Shown here: positions 53,281 to 62,699 of the stretch, piece by piece | Position numbering within the stretch: the first letter of the stretch is position 1 | How the letters are laid out: the number at the start of each line of letters is the position of its first letter | Source: CAVOOW01 sp963697675 | Lineage (GTDB): Bacteria; Actinomycetota; Actinomycetes; JACCUZ01 | Length of the DNA: 64,000 nucleotides | Direction: 5' to 3' | NCBI GenBank assembly: GCA_963697675.1 | Contig: CAVOOW010000005.1 | Span: 186,001 to 250,000, forward strand | Notes under the pieces: model-generated | Databases searched by the model: none | What the model saw: only the letters and a program-made list of their open reading frames with translations | What the model was told of the DNA's origin: nothing | Position numbers and translations under genes: made by a program

Positions 53281-54693
53281 ATGAGGAAGGCCATGGGCCT
53301 GGCAACCGTCCCAGCAGCAGCCACAGAAACGAACACGGACAGTGACGTGATGTCGCTGGACGCCCACATCGCCGCGCAGGAGAAGGTGTTCCTGCAGCGG
53401 CAGCCGGCGTCCGCGGCGCTCGTCGAGCGAGCCCGCCGCTCGCTCGCCGGCGGCGCGACATCGAACTGGCAGATCGCGCAGCCGCAGGCCGTCTGGCTCA
53501 GCCACGGCAGCGGTTCGAAGATCTATGACGTCGACGGCAAGGAGTACGTGGACCTGCACGGCGGCTACGGCGTCTCCCTCGTGGGCCACGCCCACCCGGC
53601 GCTCGTGAAGGCGGTCAGCGACCGGGTCGCGCGCGGCACGCACTTCGCACAGCCCACCGAGGACGCCGTCGTGGTCGCCGAGGAGCTTGCCCGCCGGTTC
53701 GGTCTGCCGTTGTGGCGCTTCGGAAACTCGGGCACCGAGGCGACCATGGACGCCGTGCACCTGATGCGCGCCGCCACCGGTCGTGACCTGATCATCAAGG
53801 TGGAGGGCTGCTACCACGGCCACCACGACTCGGTCGAGGTGTCGATCCTGCCCGAGCTCGAGGACGCCGGTCCCGCCGAGCGCCCTGTCGGGGTCGCCGG
53901 CAACACCGGCATCCCCCAGTCCTTCATCGACCTCGTCGTGGTCGTCGGCTTCAACGACGCCGACGCGGTTGCACGGGTCCTGGCCGAGCACCCTGGGCGC
54001 GTCGCCGGCATGATCGTCGAACCCGTGATGATGAACGCGGGCATCATCCCGCCCGAGCCGGGCTACCTCGAGGCCGTCCGCGACCTGCTGCACGGCGACG
54101 GCGCGCTGCTGGCGTTCGACGAGGTCAAGACCGGACTGACCGTGTCACCGGGCGGTGCCACGGCGGCCTACGGCGTCACGCCCGACATCATCTGCCTGGC
54201 CAAGGCGATGGGCGGCGGGCTGCCGGTGGCCGCGATCGGCGGCACGGCTGAGCTGATGGGACTGATCGCCGACGGCACCTACGAGCAGGTGGGGACGTTC
54301 AACGGCAACCCGTTGTCGATGGCAGCGGCCCGGGCAACACTGCTCGAGGCGCTCACGCCTGAGGCATATGCCCGCATCGAGGCGCTCCGCATCCGGATGC
54401 ACGAGCGGGTGACCCGCGTGCTGCGTGACAACGACCTCCCGTGGTCGGTCGTCACCTCCGGGGCCAAGGGCTGCATCAGCTTCCTCGACCGGCCGGTGCG
54501 CAACTTCCGCGACTTCGCCGACGTCGACGAGCGGCTCGGGCATCTGCATTGGCTGGTCCAGCACAACGGCGGAGTCTTCCTGCCACCATGGGGGAAGGTG
54601 GAGCAGTGGCTGCTGTCCGTGCAGCATGACGAAGACGATGTCGACAGATTCGTGGCCAACGTCGAGACGTTCGCCACCCTGGTGAAGGGCTGA
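53281..54693 (+). CDS. class-III aminotransferase, glutamate-1-semialdehyde-aminomutase-like
   Basis: PLP aminotransferase of about 470 residues, resembling HemL by sequence: RARRSLAGGATSNWQ, FGNSGTEATMDAVHLMRAATGRDLIIKVEGCYHGHHD, AFDEVKTGLT and the PLP lysine K308 in CLAKAMGGGLPVAAIGG. It sits in the importer operon region, not near haem genes, so a transaminase for the imported compound is likelier than haem synthesis. Start choice is uncertain: ATG 53281 is used, 53293 and GTG 53347 are possible. Confidence 0.83.
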   Translation: MRKAMGLATVPAAATETNTDSDVMSLDAHIAAQEKVFLQRQPASAALVERARRSLAGGATSNWQIAQPQAVWLSHGSGSKIYDVDGKEYVDLHGGYGVSLVGHAHPALVKAVSDRVARGTHFAQPTEDAVVVAEELARRFGLPLWRFGNSGTEATMDAVHLMRAATGRDLIIKVEGCYHGHHDSVEVSILPELEDAGPAERPVGVAGNTGIPQSFIDLVVVVGFNDADAVARVLAEHPGRVAGMIVEPVMMNAGIIPPEPGYLEAVRDLLHGDGALLAFDEVKTGLTVSPGGATAAYGVTPDIICLAKAMGGGLPVAAIGGTAELMGLIADGTYEQVGTFNGNPLSMAAARATLLEALTPEAYARIEALRIRMHERVTRVLRDNDLPWSVVTSGAKGCISFLDRPVRNFRDFADVDERLGHLHWLVQHNGGVFLPPWGKVEQWLLSVQHDEDDVDRFVANVETFATLVKG

Positions 54694-54698
54694 GACAT

Positions 54699-55874
54699 TT
54701 GAGCGACGCGAGCGGTGGAGGCGGAGCCGTTCGCCTCGTCGGGCTGGAGAAGATCTTCGACGGCACCCACGCCGTGCGCGGCATCGACCTCGACATCCAC
54801 GCCGGTGAGTTCTTCTCGCTGCTCGGGCCGTCGGGCTGTGGCAAGACGACGACGCTGCGCATGATCGCCGGCTTCGAGGAGCCCACCGCGGGACAGATCC
54901 TGCTCGACGGCAAGGACCTCGCGCACGTTTCGCCGCACAAGCGACCGGTCAACACCGTCTTCCAGTCCTATGCTCTCTTCCCGTTCCTCAACGTCTGGGA
55001 CAACGTGGCGTTCGGCCTGCGCTATCGCAAGGCGAGCAAGCAGGAGACCACCCGGCGGGTCGGTGAGATCCTCGAGCTGATCCAGATGTCGGACTATGCC
55101 CGGCGTCGCCCCAGGCAGCTCTCCGGCGGCCAGCAGCAACGCGTGGCGCTGGCGCGCGCCCTCGTACTCAATCCGACTGTCCTGCTGCTCGACGAGCCGC
55201 TCGGCGCGCTCGACGCCAAGCTGCGCAAGCACCTGCAGCTCGAGCTCAAGGCACTGCAGCAGTCGGTGGGTGTCACGTTCGTCTACGTCACCCACGACCA
55301 GGAGGAGGCACTGACAATGTCCGACCGGCTGGCCGTCATGCGCGACGGTCGGGTCGAGCAGATCGGCGCCCCGGAGACCGTCTATGCCGCTCCGGAGACG
55401 GCCTACGTCGCCGGCTTCCTCGGGTCGGCCAACGTGCTCGACGTCGAGGTGCTCGGCCCCGACGCCGGCGCCGTGGCCTGCCGGCTCGGCAGCCTTGCGC
55501 TGCGTGCAGCCGGCACGGCGCGCACCGGACCAGGGAAGGTCATCGTCCGGCCCGAACGCATCTCACTCACCACCGCGGACACGGTTGACACGACCCCGCC
55601 GGGCCACAACGCGTTCCACGGCCTCGTCGACCGCGTCGTCTACCTCGGCCCGACCACGCACGTGGTGCTGCGGCTGACCGACGGGCAGACACTGCTGGTG
55701 GCGGTGCCGAACGCGGGCGAGCCGCTGTCTTCGCCGTTCGTCGTCGGATGCCCGGTGCGAGCGACCTTCGCGACGGAGGCGGCGCGGCTGCTCAGCGGCG
55801 ATGCCGAGGTCGAGATCGACCCGCTCGATGCGATGCCCGACCAGCGGGCGTCAGCTGTTCCCCAGCCGAGCTGA
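54699..55874 (+). CDS. polyamine-type ABC importer ATPase (PotA-like)
   Basis: ATPase of 391 residues: Walker A GPSGCGKTTTL, Q-loop FQSYALFP, signature LSGGQQQRVALARAL, Walker B VLLLDEPLGALD, switch histidine in THDQEEAL and a C-terminal TOBE domain (GPGKVIVRPERISL). It starts with TTG five bases after the aminotransferase stop, hence one operon. It completes the importer whose other three parts are transcribed the opposite way from the same region. Its 3' end overlaps the TetR gene by 24 bases. Confidence 0.92.
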   Translation: MSDASGGGGAVRLVGLEKIFDGTHAVRGIDLDIHAGEFFSLLGPSGCGKTTTLRMIAGFEEPTAGQILLDGKDLAHVSPHKRPVNTVFQSYALFPFLNVWDNVAFGLRYRKASKQETTRRVGEILELIQMSDYARRRPRQLSGGQQQRVALARALVLNPTVLLLDEPLGALDAKLRKHLQLELKALQQSVGVTFVYVTHDQEEALTMSDRLAVMRDGRVEQIGAPETVYAAPETAYVAGFLGSANVLDVEVLGPDAGAVACRLGSLALRAAGTARTGPGKVIVRPERISLTTADTVDTTPPGHNAFHGLVDRVVYLGPTTHVVLRLTDGQTLLVAVPNAGEPLSSPFVVGCPVRATFATEAARLLSGDAEVEIDPLDAMPDQRASAVPQPS

Positions 55875-56504
55875 CCGGCGGCGCGGCTTCCACGACACGT
55901 CGAGCTCACCGGCCGCGAAGCTCATCGCGATGGCGAACGCACGGTCGGGGTCGACGACAGGGTCCTTGAGGGCAACCTGGATCGACAGGCCGTCGAGCAG
56001 CACGGCGAACGTGATCGCGAACGAGTCGGCATCCACGTCACCGATCTCGCCGGTCGCCTGACCGTCGCGCACGACGCGCGCGATGGTGTCGCGCCAGAGC
56101 TGGTCGAGCTCGATGCGGTCCTTGGCGATCTCGGGGTGGCGCAGCGCCTGCGCCCAGAGGTCGAACCACAGTCCCCACGTGCCAGGGATCTCGTCGTCGC
56201 CCTCGGGGATACAGGTGAGCCGGACAAGCAGCTCGAGGCGCTGGCGGGTCGTTCGCAGCTCCTCGAGCTGCGCGGTCACTCCGCGGTAGAACGCGTCCTC
56301 GGAGAAGCGCAGCGCCTCGGTGAGCAGCTTGTCCTTCGTACTGAAGTAGTAGATGACCAGTGCCGGACTCGCGCCCGAGCGGCGGGCGACATCGGCGATG
56401 CGTGTCTCGGAGAACCCGCGCTCGCCGATGATCGCCGCTGCGGCTTGCAACATCTGCTCGCGACGCAGGTCGGGCGCAGCGGTCACCGACGTCTCTGCAG
56501 CCAT
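55851..56504 (-). CDS. TetR family repressor of the catabolic island (BetI-like)
   Basis: Protein of 217 residues: helix-turn-helix MLQAAAAIIGERGFSETRIADVARRSGASPALVIYYFSTKDKL (read in blocks) and a BetI-like C-terminal ligand domain (IPGTWGLWFDLWAQALRHPEI). ATG at 56504 is preferred over GTG at 56570, which would sit against the operator without a ribosome site. It is divergent from an FAD oxidoreductase with site B between them, so it most likely represses itself and the genes behind sites A, B and C. Confidence 0.87.
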   Translation of the reverse strand: MAAETSVTAAPDLRREQMLQAAAAIIGERGFSETRIADVARRSGASPALVIYYFSTKDKLLTEALRFSEDAFYRGVTAQLEELRTTRQRLELLVRLTCIPEGDDEIPGTWGLWFDLWAQALRHPEIAKDRIELDQLWRDTIARVVRDGQATGEIGDVDADSFAITFAVLLDGLSIQVALKDPVVDPDRAFAIAMSFAAGELDVSWKPRRRSARLGNS

Positions 56505-56547
56505 GGCACCGCCCAGATCAAAAGGGGGCCAGTCACCCGCTGGCCTC

Positions 56548-56589
56548 TTGTCGGGCAGGTTAGCACGCACTTAGACTGAACAGTCAGTC
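56548..56589 (+). promoter_or_regulatory. promoter with TetR operator (site B)
   Basis: GACTGA-ACAG-TCAGTC at 56574-56589, again starting at the third base of TAGACT (56572-56577), with TTGTCG at 56548 as -35, 18 bases away. It lies between the TetR gene and the FAD oxidoreductase, so it can serve autoregulation and control of the plus-strand operon. Confidence 0.8.
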
Positions 56590-56629
56590 AACAATCCCCG
56601 TTACTCGGCGCAGCCGAGGAGGAGCCGTG

Positions 56630-58285
56630 ATGAGCAGCAGCTACGACGCGATCGTGGTCGGCGGAGGGCACAACGGACTGGTGGCCGCGGCCTACCTGGC
56701 GCGCAGCGGTGCCCGCACGGTCGTCCTCGAGTCGCGGTCGACCACGGGCGGCGCGGCGACGACGGAGGCGCCCTGGCCAGAGGCCCCCGACATCAAGGTG
56801 ACCCGGCTGTCCTATGTCATGAGCCTGATGCCGCCGACGATCATCGAGGACCTGGCGCTGAACCGGCACGGCTACAAGGTGCACCCCATGGGGCCTTACT
56901 ACCAGGCCTATCCGGAGGGTGGCTCGCTCACGCTGCACGAGCACGACCTCAAGCGCAACCACGCGGAGGTCGCGAAGTGGTCGCGCAAGGACGCCGACGC
57001 GATGCCGGGCTGGGACGCGTGGCTGTCCGGTCTGGCCGACGTGCTCGGGCCGCTGCTCACGACGGTGCCGCCCAACATCGGGTCGCGCCGGCCCGGCGAC
57101 CTCGCGGGCACACTGCGCCTCGCCTGGCGCAACCGTGGCCTCGACGTGCGCACGGTCGGCGACGTGACACGACTGATGACCATGAGCATCGCCGACCTGC
57201 TCGACGACTGGTTCGAGTCGCCGCAGGTCAAGGGTGCGCTCGCCGTCAACGGCGTCATCGGCACCTGGGCCGGGCCCTACGAGCCCGGCACCGCCTACGT
57301 GATGGCGCACCACTCCATCGGCGACGTGGGCGACGGGCAGCTCGGCAGCTGGGGCTTCCCCGAGGGCGGCATGGGCGGAGTGTCCGCGGCGATCCGCAGC
57401 TCGGCCGAGTCGTTCGGGGCCGAGATCCGCACCGACGCCCGCGTCGAGCGGCTGATCGTGAACGGCGGGCGCGTGCACGGTGCCGTACTCGCTGATGGCA
57501 CTGAGCTGCGCGCGCCGGTCGTCGTGACCAGCCTGCACCCCAAGACCGCCTTCCTCGACCACGTCGGCCGCGCGGATCTGCCCGACGACTTCGTGCGCGA
57601 CATCGAACGGTGGCGGTCACGCAGCGGTGTGGTGAAGGTCAACCTCGCGCTCGGCGAGCTGCCCGACTTCACGGCCGACCGCGGCACCGAGCTGCAGGAG
57701 CATCACACCGGTTCGGTCGAGATGGCGCCGAGCATGGAGTTCATCGAGCGCGCCTTCCAGGACGCGCGCGAGGGCCGGCCCGCCGCGCGGCCGTTCTGTG
57801 ACGGCGTGATCCCCACGTCGTTCGACCGCTCGCTCGCGCCCGAGGGCGTGCACATCATGTCGCTGTTCACGCAGTGGGTGCCGAGCGACTGGAGCGAGGC
57901 GCCGCACAAGGAGGAGCTCGAGGCCTATGCCGACCGGTGCATCGACCTCTATGACGAGGTGGCGCCGAACTTCAAGTCGTCGATCCTGCACCGCGACGTC
58001 GTCGGGCCCTATGAGATGGAGCATGAGTACGGCCTGATCGGCGGCAACATCTTCCACGGCGAGCTGTCCCTCGAGCAGCTGTTCCACATGCGCCCGGCGC
58101 CGGGTTATGCCGACTACCGCACCCCTGTCGCCGGGCTCTACAACGCGGGCTCGGCGACGCACGCCGGCGGCGGGGTCTGCGGCATCCCGGGGATGCAGGC
58201 GTCCCGCATCGCCATCGCCGACCGCAAGAAAGCGGCGCGGCCCGGCGCTTCACGTCTGTCGCAGTTGCAGCGCGCCCGGAGGTGA
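56630..58285 (+). CDS. FAD/NAD(P)-binding oxidoreductase, phytoene-desaturase-like
   Basis: Flavoprotein of 551 residues with the N-terminal dinucleotide loop IVVGGGHNGLVAAAYLARSG, an acidic end of the second strand (VVLESRSTTGGAA) and a C-terminal FAD motif region GLYNAGSATHAGGGVCGIPG. It belongs to the large phytoene dehydrogenase/amine-oxidase-like group; the reaction is unknown. Its place beside amine genes suggests oxidation of the imported compound. ATG at 56630 with GAGGAG upstream; a GTG directly before it is possible. Confidence 0.85.
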   Translation: MSSSYDAIVVGGGHNGLVAAAYLARSGARTVVLESRSTTGGAATTEAPWPEAPDIKVTRLSYVMSLMPPTIIEDLALNRHGYKVHPMGPYYQAYPEGGSLTLHEHDLKRNHAEVAKWSRKDADAMPGWDAWLSGLADVLGPLLTTVPPNIGSRRPGDLAGTLRLAWRNRGLDVRTVGDVTRLMTMSIADLLDDWFESPQVKGALAVNGVIGTWAGPYEPGTAYVMAHHSIGDVGDGQLGSWGFPEGGMGGVSAAIRSSAESFGAEIRTDARVERLIVNGGRVHGAVLADGTELRAPVVVTSLHPKTAFLDHVGRADLPDDFVRDIERWRSRSGVVKVNLALGELPDFTADRGTELQEHHTGSVEMAPSMEFIERAFQDAREGRPAARPFCDGVIPTSFDRSLAPEGVHIMSLFTQWVPSDWSEAPHKEELEAYADRCIDLYDEVAPNFKSSILHRDVVGPYEMEHEYGLIGGNIFHGELSLEQLFHMRPAPGYADYRTPVAGLYNAGSATHAGGGVCGIPGMQASRIAIADRKKAARPGASRLSQLQRARR

Positions 58286-60390
58286 CCGAAGCCGACGCTC
58301 TGCGAGACAGCGTGCGGGCCATGCTCGAGGCCCGCACGGTCGCGATCGTCGGAGCCAGCGCACGACCGGGCAGCTTCGGCGAGCGGGTCGTTCGCGAGGT
58401 CACCCGCAGCCCGAGCGCGCCCACCGTCCACCTCGTCAATCCGAGGTACGACGAGGTGCTCGGCCGACCCTGTCTCGACAGCCTGGAGGACGTGCCGGCC
58501 CCTGTCGACCTCGTGCTGCTCGGCGTCGGTGACGCGGCGGTCGAGGACTATCTCGCCGTGGCCGCCGGCCGGGGCGACCGCGCCGCTGTGGTGTTCGGCT
58601 CGGCCTGGTCTGCTCCGACTCCGGGGGAACCGGCACTCGGTGCGCGGCTCGCGCAGACGGCTCGTGCCGCTGGCATGGCGTTGTGCGGCGCGGGATGCAT
58701 GGGGTTCGTCAACGTCGCTCGGGGTCTGCGCGCGATCGGCTATCTGGAGCGGGACGACCTGCCGCACGGGCCGGTGGCGTTCATCTCGCACTCGGGCTCG
58801 GCGTTCTCGGCGTTGCTGCGCAGCCACCGGGGCATCGGCTTCTCGCTGGCCGTCTCGTCCGGGCAGGAGCTCGTCACGACGACCGCCGACTATCTCGACT
58901 ACGCCCTCGACCTCGACGAGACCCGCGTGGTCGCGCTGTTGCTCGAGACCGTGCGCGAACCGCAGCGGCTGCGCGCGGCACTGGACCGCGCCGCTGCGCG
59001 CGACATCCCTGTCGTGCTCCTCGCTGTCGGTGGCACCCCTGCCGGCACGTCGCTGGTCAGCGCGCACTCGGGTGCCCTGGCCGGCAGCGACGCGGCCTGG
59101 GAGGCGCTGGTCGAGGCACACGGCCTGTTGCGCGTCGAGGACCTCGACGAGATGGCCGACCTGCTCGAACTGCTCGCCACCGGACGCCGGGTTCTGCACC
59201 AAGGGCCAGCGGCGCTCGCGCGTACGGGGATAGCGACGGTCCACGACTCCGGTGCCGAGCGGGTGCTCGTGGCCGACGTCGCGCACCGGCTCGGCGTGCC
59301 GTTCGCGGCGCTCGGCGCCGACACGACGGAGCGGCTCGCCGGCCTGCTCGACCCCGGCCTGGTGCCCGGCAACCCGCTGGACGTGTGGGGCAGGGGCACC
59401 GACACCCGCGAGCTGTTCGGGTCGTGTCTCACCGCGCTCGCCGACGACCCTGCGGTGTCTGCTGTGGCGCTGTCCGTCGACCTCGTCGTGGAGCACGACG
59501 GCGACGAGTCCTATCCCCTCGCGGTCCTCGACGCACACGCCGCGACCGGCAAGCCCGTGGTCCTGCTCAGCAACATGGCCAGCGCGCTCGACCAGGCGTG
59601 GGCGAGCCGGCTGCGCGAGGCCGGCGTCCCGGTGCTGGAGGGCACGCGCAGCGGGTTGCGCGCGCTGGGTCACCTGCTCGACCTGGCCGCCCGGGCAGAT
59701 CCGCTCCCACCGGCCACGGTCGACGTCGTACGACGTGACCGCTGGGTCACACGCCTCGAGGCCGGACCGCTCTCGAGCGTGGACGCGTTCGCCATGCTGC
59801 GCGACTACGGCATCTCGACGGTCGAGGTCTCGGCGGTCGCGACGCGGGGAGAGGCCGTTGCGGCCGCGCGGGAAATCGGCCTGCCGGTGGTGCTCAAGAC
59901 CGACGAGGGCGTGGCACACAAGTGGGACGTCGGTGGCGTGCATCTCGATCTGCGCGACGACAAGACAGTGCTGGCGGCCTACGACGACCTCGCAGCGAGG
60001 CTGGGTCCACGCGTGCTCGTCAGCTCCTCCGCGGCGGCCGGTACGGAGCTTGTCCTCGGCATCACGCACGATCCGATGCTGGGACCGCTCGTCGTGCTGG
60101 GCGCGGGTGGTGTGTTCGTCGAGGTCCTGCGCGACCGGGTGGTCGCACTGCCACCGCTCGACCTGCCCCGGGCGCAGCGGATGGTCGACCGGCTGGCCTG
60201 CCGCCCGTTGCTCGACGGCGTGCGCGGCGGCCCTGCTGCCGACCTGGCCGCTGTGTGGTCGTCGGTGAGCGCCCTCGGCCAGCTCGCGGTCGAGCTCGGC
60301 GACCGGGTGGTGGCGATCGACGTCAACCCGGTGATCGCCGGTCCCGACGGCGCAGTCGCCGTCGACGTCCTCGTCGTCCCCCGCAGTTGA
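58282..60390 (+). CDS. ADP-forming acyl-CoA synthetase / acetate--CoA ligase family
   Basis: Protein of 702 residues with the fused layout of ADP-forming acyl-CoA synthetases: a CoA-binding domain (VAIVGASARPGSFGERVV), succinyl-CoA-ligase-like domains with SHSGS and the phosphohistidine region SAHSGALAGSDAAW, and a C-terminal ATP-grasp domain (GLPVVLKTDEGVAHKWDVGGV, VVLGAGGVFVEVL). It makes acyl-CoA from acid, CoA and ATP. GTG overlaps the upstream stop (GTGA). In the island it probably activates a carboxylic-acid intermediate for the acyl-CoA dehydrogenase. Confidence 0.87.
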   Translation: MTEADALRDSVRAMLEARTVAIVGASARPGSFGERVVREVTRSPSAPTVHLVNPRYDEVLGRPCLDSLEDVPAPVDLVLLGVGDAAVEDYLAVAAGRGDRAAVVFGSAWSAPTPGEPALGARLAQTARAAGMALCGAGCMGFVNVARGLRAIGYLERDDLPHGPVAFISHSGSAFSALLRSHRGIGFSLAVSSGQELVTTTADYLDYALDLDETRVVALLLETVREPQRLRAALDRAAARDIPVVLLAVGGTPAGTSLVSAHSGALAGSDAAWEALVEAHGLLRVEDLDEMADLLELLATGRRVLHQGPAALARTGIATVHDSGAERVLVADVAHRLGVPFAALGADTTERLAGLLDPGLVPGNPLDVWGRGTDTRELFGSCLTALADDPAVSAVALSVDLVVEHDGDESYPLAVLDAHAATGKPVVLLSNMASALDQAWASRLREAGVPVLEGTRSGLRALGHLLDLAARADPLPPATVDVVRRDRWVTRLEAGPLSSVDAFAMLRDYGISTVEVSAVATRGEAVAAAREIGLPVVLKTDEGVAHKWDVGGVHLDLRDDKTVLAAYDDLAARLGPRVLVSSSAAAGTELVLGITHDPMLGPLVVLGAGGVFVEVLRDRVVALPPLDLPRAQRMVDRLACRPLLDGVRGGPAADLAAVWSSVSALGQLAVELGDRVVAIDVNPVIAGPDGAVAVDVLVVPRS

Positions 60391-60507
60391 CAGGACGCGC
60401 CTAAGCCGACCTCAAGTCTCTCGCAAGGCGCGCGCGGCACCTTCGTCCACATCACCGACAACAGTCGTGGGCCGCCTGGCCCGCCGCCCCTTGATGAGGA
60501 GAAAGTC

Positions 60508-61005
60508 ATGCGTTCCCGCTCCCTGCTGGCCACCGCCGCCGCAACGGCCGCACTCACGCTCGTACCGCTCGCCGCCCAGGCCGCCTGCCACCGTCCCGCC
60601 GAGCTGGTCGACCGATTCGCCTACGACGCCGTCGCCGACCAGACCCCGGGAAGCTTCCGCATCGCCAACGCGACCAATGGCGAGCTCGGTGGCTACCTGG
60701 ACCTGCTCGTCGAGGCCGAGGACGGCTCACTGCCCACGGGTTCGGACGTCTGCGAACCCGCCATCGTGACGACCGTACTGACCGTCTCTCCCGGCGAGGT
60801 TCTCTCGTCGCGGACCAAGGGCGAACTGTGCACCGGCTTCTACGGTGACTCGATGACCGTGAACTCCACGGTGCGCACCAAGAACCTGCACTACACCGGC
60901 ACCGCGCACCACAAGCCGAAGATCGTCGGCGACGGGCTCATCGCGGCCGGCGTCTTCGCCCCCGGCTACGGCCAGGCGACCTTCTCCGCCTCCGTCCGCT
61001 GGTAG
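60508..61005 (+). CDS. secreted protein of unknown function
   Basis: Protein of 165 residues with a signal peptide (MRSRSLLATAAATAALTLVPLAAQA-C) and no recognised domain. The mature part is beta-rich in appearance (FRIANATNGELGGYLDLLVEA, ATFSASVRW) with three cysteines. GAGGAG lies eight bases before the ATG at 60508. It follows the CoA synthetase after 117 bases and precedes a dispersed palindrome. I see no link to the catabolic genes beyond position. Confidence 0.7.
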   Translation: MRSRSLLATAAATAALTLVPLAAQAACHRPAELVDRFAYDAVADQTPGSFRIANATNGELGGYLDLLVEAEDGSLPTGSDVCEPAIVTTVLTVSPGEVLSSRTKGELCTGFYGDSMTVNSTVRTKNLHYTGTAHHKPKIVGDGLIAAGVFAPGYGQATFSASVRW

Positions 61006-61016
61006 CAAACCCCCGC

Positions 61017-61108
61017 GGAATCGACCACGTTCAGCAGGGGTACGGACGGTTCGCAAGGCGTGCAGGCCTTGCGAACCGTCCGCCAGCATGCTGAACGTGG
61101 TCGATTCC
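61017..61108. repeat. 92-bp palindromic dispersed repeat, copy 2
   Basis: Outer arms GGAATCGACCACGTTCAGCA (61017-61036) and TGCTGAACGTGGTCGATTCC (61089-61108) pair perfectly. Inner arms GGACGGTTCGCAAGGC (61044-61059) and GCCTTGCGAACCGTCC (61066-61081) also pair perfectly around a six-base loop. It matches the element at 32117-32208 in reverse orientation with few differences. It lies between convergent genes and could end both transcripts. Confidence 0.9.
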
Positions 61109-61142
61109 CGGCGGCTCGAAATCGGGTGGGGCGGGCGGCGGG

Positions 61143-61493
61143 TTAGAAGATGGCGTAGACCTTGCGCACGGTCTCGTGGATGTCCCACGTGCCGGACCAG
61201 CCGCGCGGGAAGACCGCCACGTCGCCGGCGTTGATCACCGTCGGCTCGCCGCCGTCGGGGGTCACGGTCATCCGGCCCTCGACGAGGTGGATGACCTCGT
61301 GGGTCTCGAGCAGCCATCGCGAGGGACCTGGCGTGCAGACCCAGACCCCTGCGGAGGCGTCGCCGTCCTCCCAGATCGTGACGCCGTGAGTCTGCATCGG
61401 CTCGCCGGTCGCCTCCTCGAGCAGCCCCCAGTCCTCGAGGTCGCCGACGTTCGATGCGTCGGGCAGGTGCGGCGTGCTGATCGTGGTGGTCAC
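61143..61493 (-). CDS. cupin domain protein
   Basis: Protein of 116 residues with a single cupin barrel of the Cupin_3/DUF861 type: VWVCTPGPSRWLLETHEVIHLVEGRMTVTPDGG, then GDVAVFPRGWSGTWDI. The first motif lacks the usual second histidine spacing, so metal binding is uncertain. It is co-transcribed with the FAD oxidoreductase (GTGA overlap). Such cupins accompany amine or ureide catabolism; its role may be enzymatic or regulatory. Confidence 0.82.
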   Translation of the reverse strand: MTTTISTPHLPDASNVGDLEDWGLLEEATGEPMQTHGVTIWEDGDASAGVWVCTPGPSRWLLETHEVIHLVEGRMTVTPDGGEPTVINAGDVAVFPRGWSGTWDIHETVRKVYAIF

Positions 61494-62699
61494 AACAGGG
61501 TCCTCTCAGGGAACGGTAGGGCGATGGGATCGGGGGCCAGCTTGCTGCGACCGTGCTCGTCGAACCGGTCGAGCCCGAGGTCGCTGACGTCGACGACGTC
61601 GGTGACACCGGTCAGTACGAGGTCTGCAGCGGCCTTGGACACGGCGGGTCCCCACATCATCCCGTGACCGCCCGCGGCAGCGACGACCGTCCCGCTGACC
61701 GGCCCGTCGGCGCCGATGGCGGGGCCGAGGATCGGCAGGTGGTCGGGCGTGAAGTCGATCGTGGCCGCCCACCTCTTGCGAATGCCCAGCCCCGACGTCA
61801 CCGGCACGAGGTCGGCAACCCTGGCCCGCATGGTCGCGAAGTAGTCGTCGTCGAACTCCGTCGCCTCGCCGGGCGCCTCGTCCGGGTTGCTCATCCCCCA
61901 CATCATCCCGCCCTCCTCGGGGCGCCAGTAGATGCCGGCCGTCACGTCGAACACCATCGGCAGACGCTCCGGGGACAGGTCTGGGTGCGCCTCGGTCACG
62001 ACGACCTGGTGACGCACGCCACCGGACGGGATCCGCATGCCTGCCGCATGCCCGACGGCGGCGAGCTGCGGCCCGCCGGTCAGCACGAGGCGCCCTGTCG
62101 CGATCGACCCCGCGTCGGTGTGCACGACCGACACGCCTCCGCCCGAGGCCTCGAAGCCCGTGAAGGCAGTGCCCTCGTGCACCTCGACTCCGCTGCTGAC
62201 AAGTGCCGACGTGTAGGCCAGCACGTTGCGCGGCGGGTCGATGTAGCCGTCACCCGGTGCGTACGACGACCCCAGGGTGCGGCCCGGTGCCACGGCCGGG
62301 TTCAGCGCGTCGAACTGGTCGCCATCGACCCACCAGACGTCGAGACCGAGTGCCTGCTGCATGGCGATGCGCTCGTGTGCCTGCGCCACCTCGCCGATCG
62401 GTGAAGCAGGGCATGCAATAGCCCTGCGCCACGAAGCCCGAGTCGAGCGCGAGGTGCTCGTGCTGCGCGGCATAGAAGTCACGGGTCCACAGGCCGAGGC
62501 GGACCGCCGCTTCGGTGCCGCCCTGGGCGCGGACCATGCCGGCTGCCCGGCTGCTCGCGCCCTTGCCGAGCGTGCCCGACTCGAGCAGGACGACGCGTTC
62601 GAGGCCCTGCGTACGAAGGAACCAGGCGCACCACGCGCCGATGGTCCCCCCACCGACCACGACGGCGTCAGCGGAACCGGCGATCTGAAGGCTGTTCAC
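61490..62699 (-). pseudogene. DAO-type FAD oxidoreductase, interrupted by one +1 frameshift
   Basis: D-amino-acid-oxidase-like flavoprotein, as in sarcosine and dimethylglycine oxidases: VVVGGGTIGAWCAWFL at the start, VLLESGTLGKGASSRAAGMVRAQGG, and PILGPAIGADGPVSGTVVAAAGGHGMMWGP at the C-terminal FAD site (read in blocks). One extra base near 62,397 (GATCGGCGAG) splits it; removed, it is 402 residues. GTG at 62699. It would oxidise a secondary or tertiary amine, matching the Rieske demethylase in the island. The shift is probably an error. Confidence 0.82.

Noticed and set aside
53281..54693. The HemL-like aminotransferase as a haem-pathway gene
   Set aside because: No haem genes are adjacent. 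It is in one operon with an importer ATPase and behind the island operator, so a catabolic transaminase fits better.
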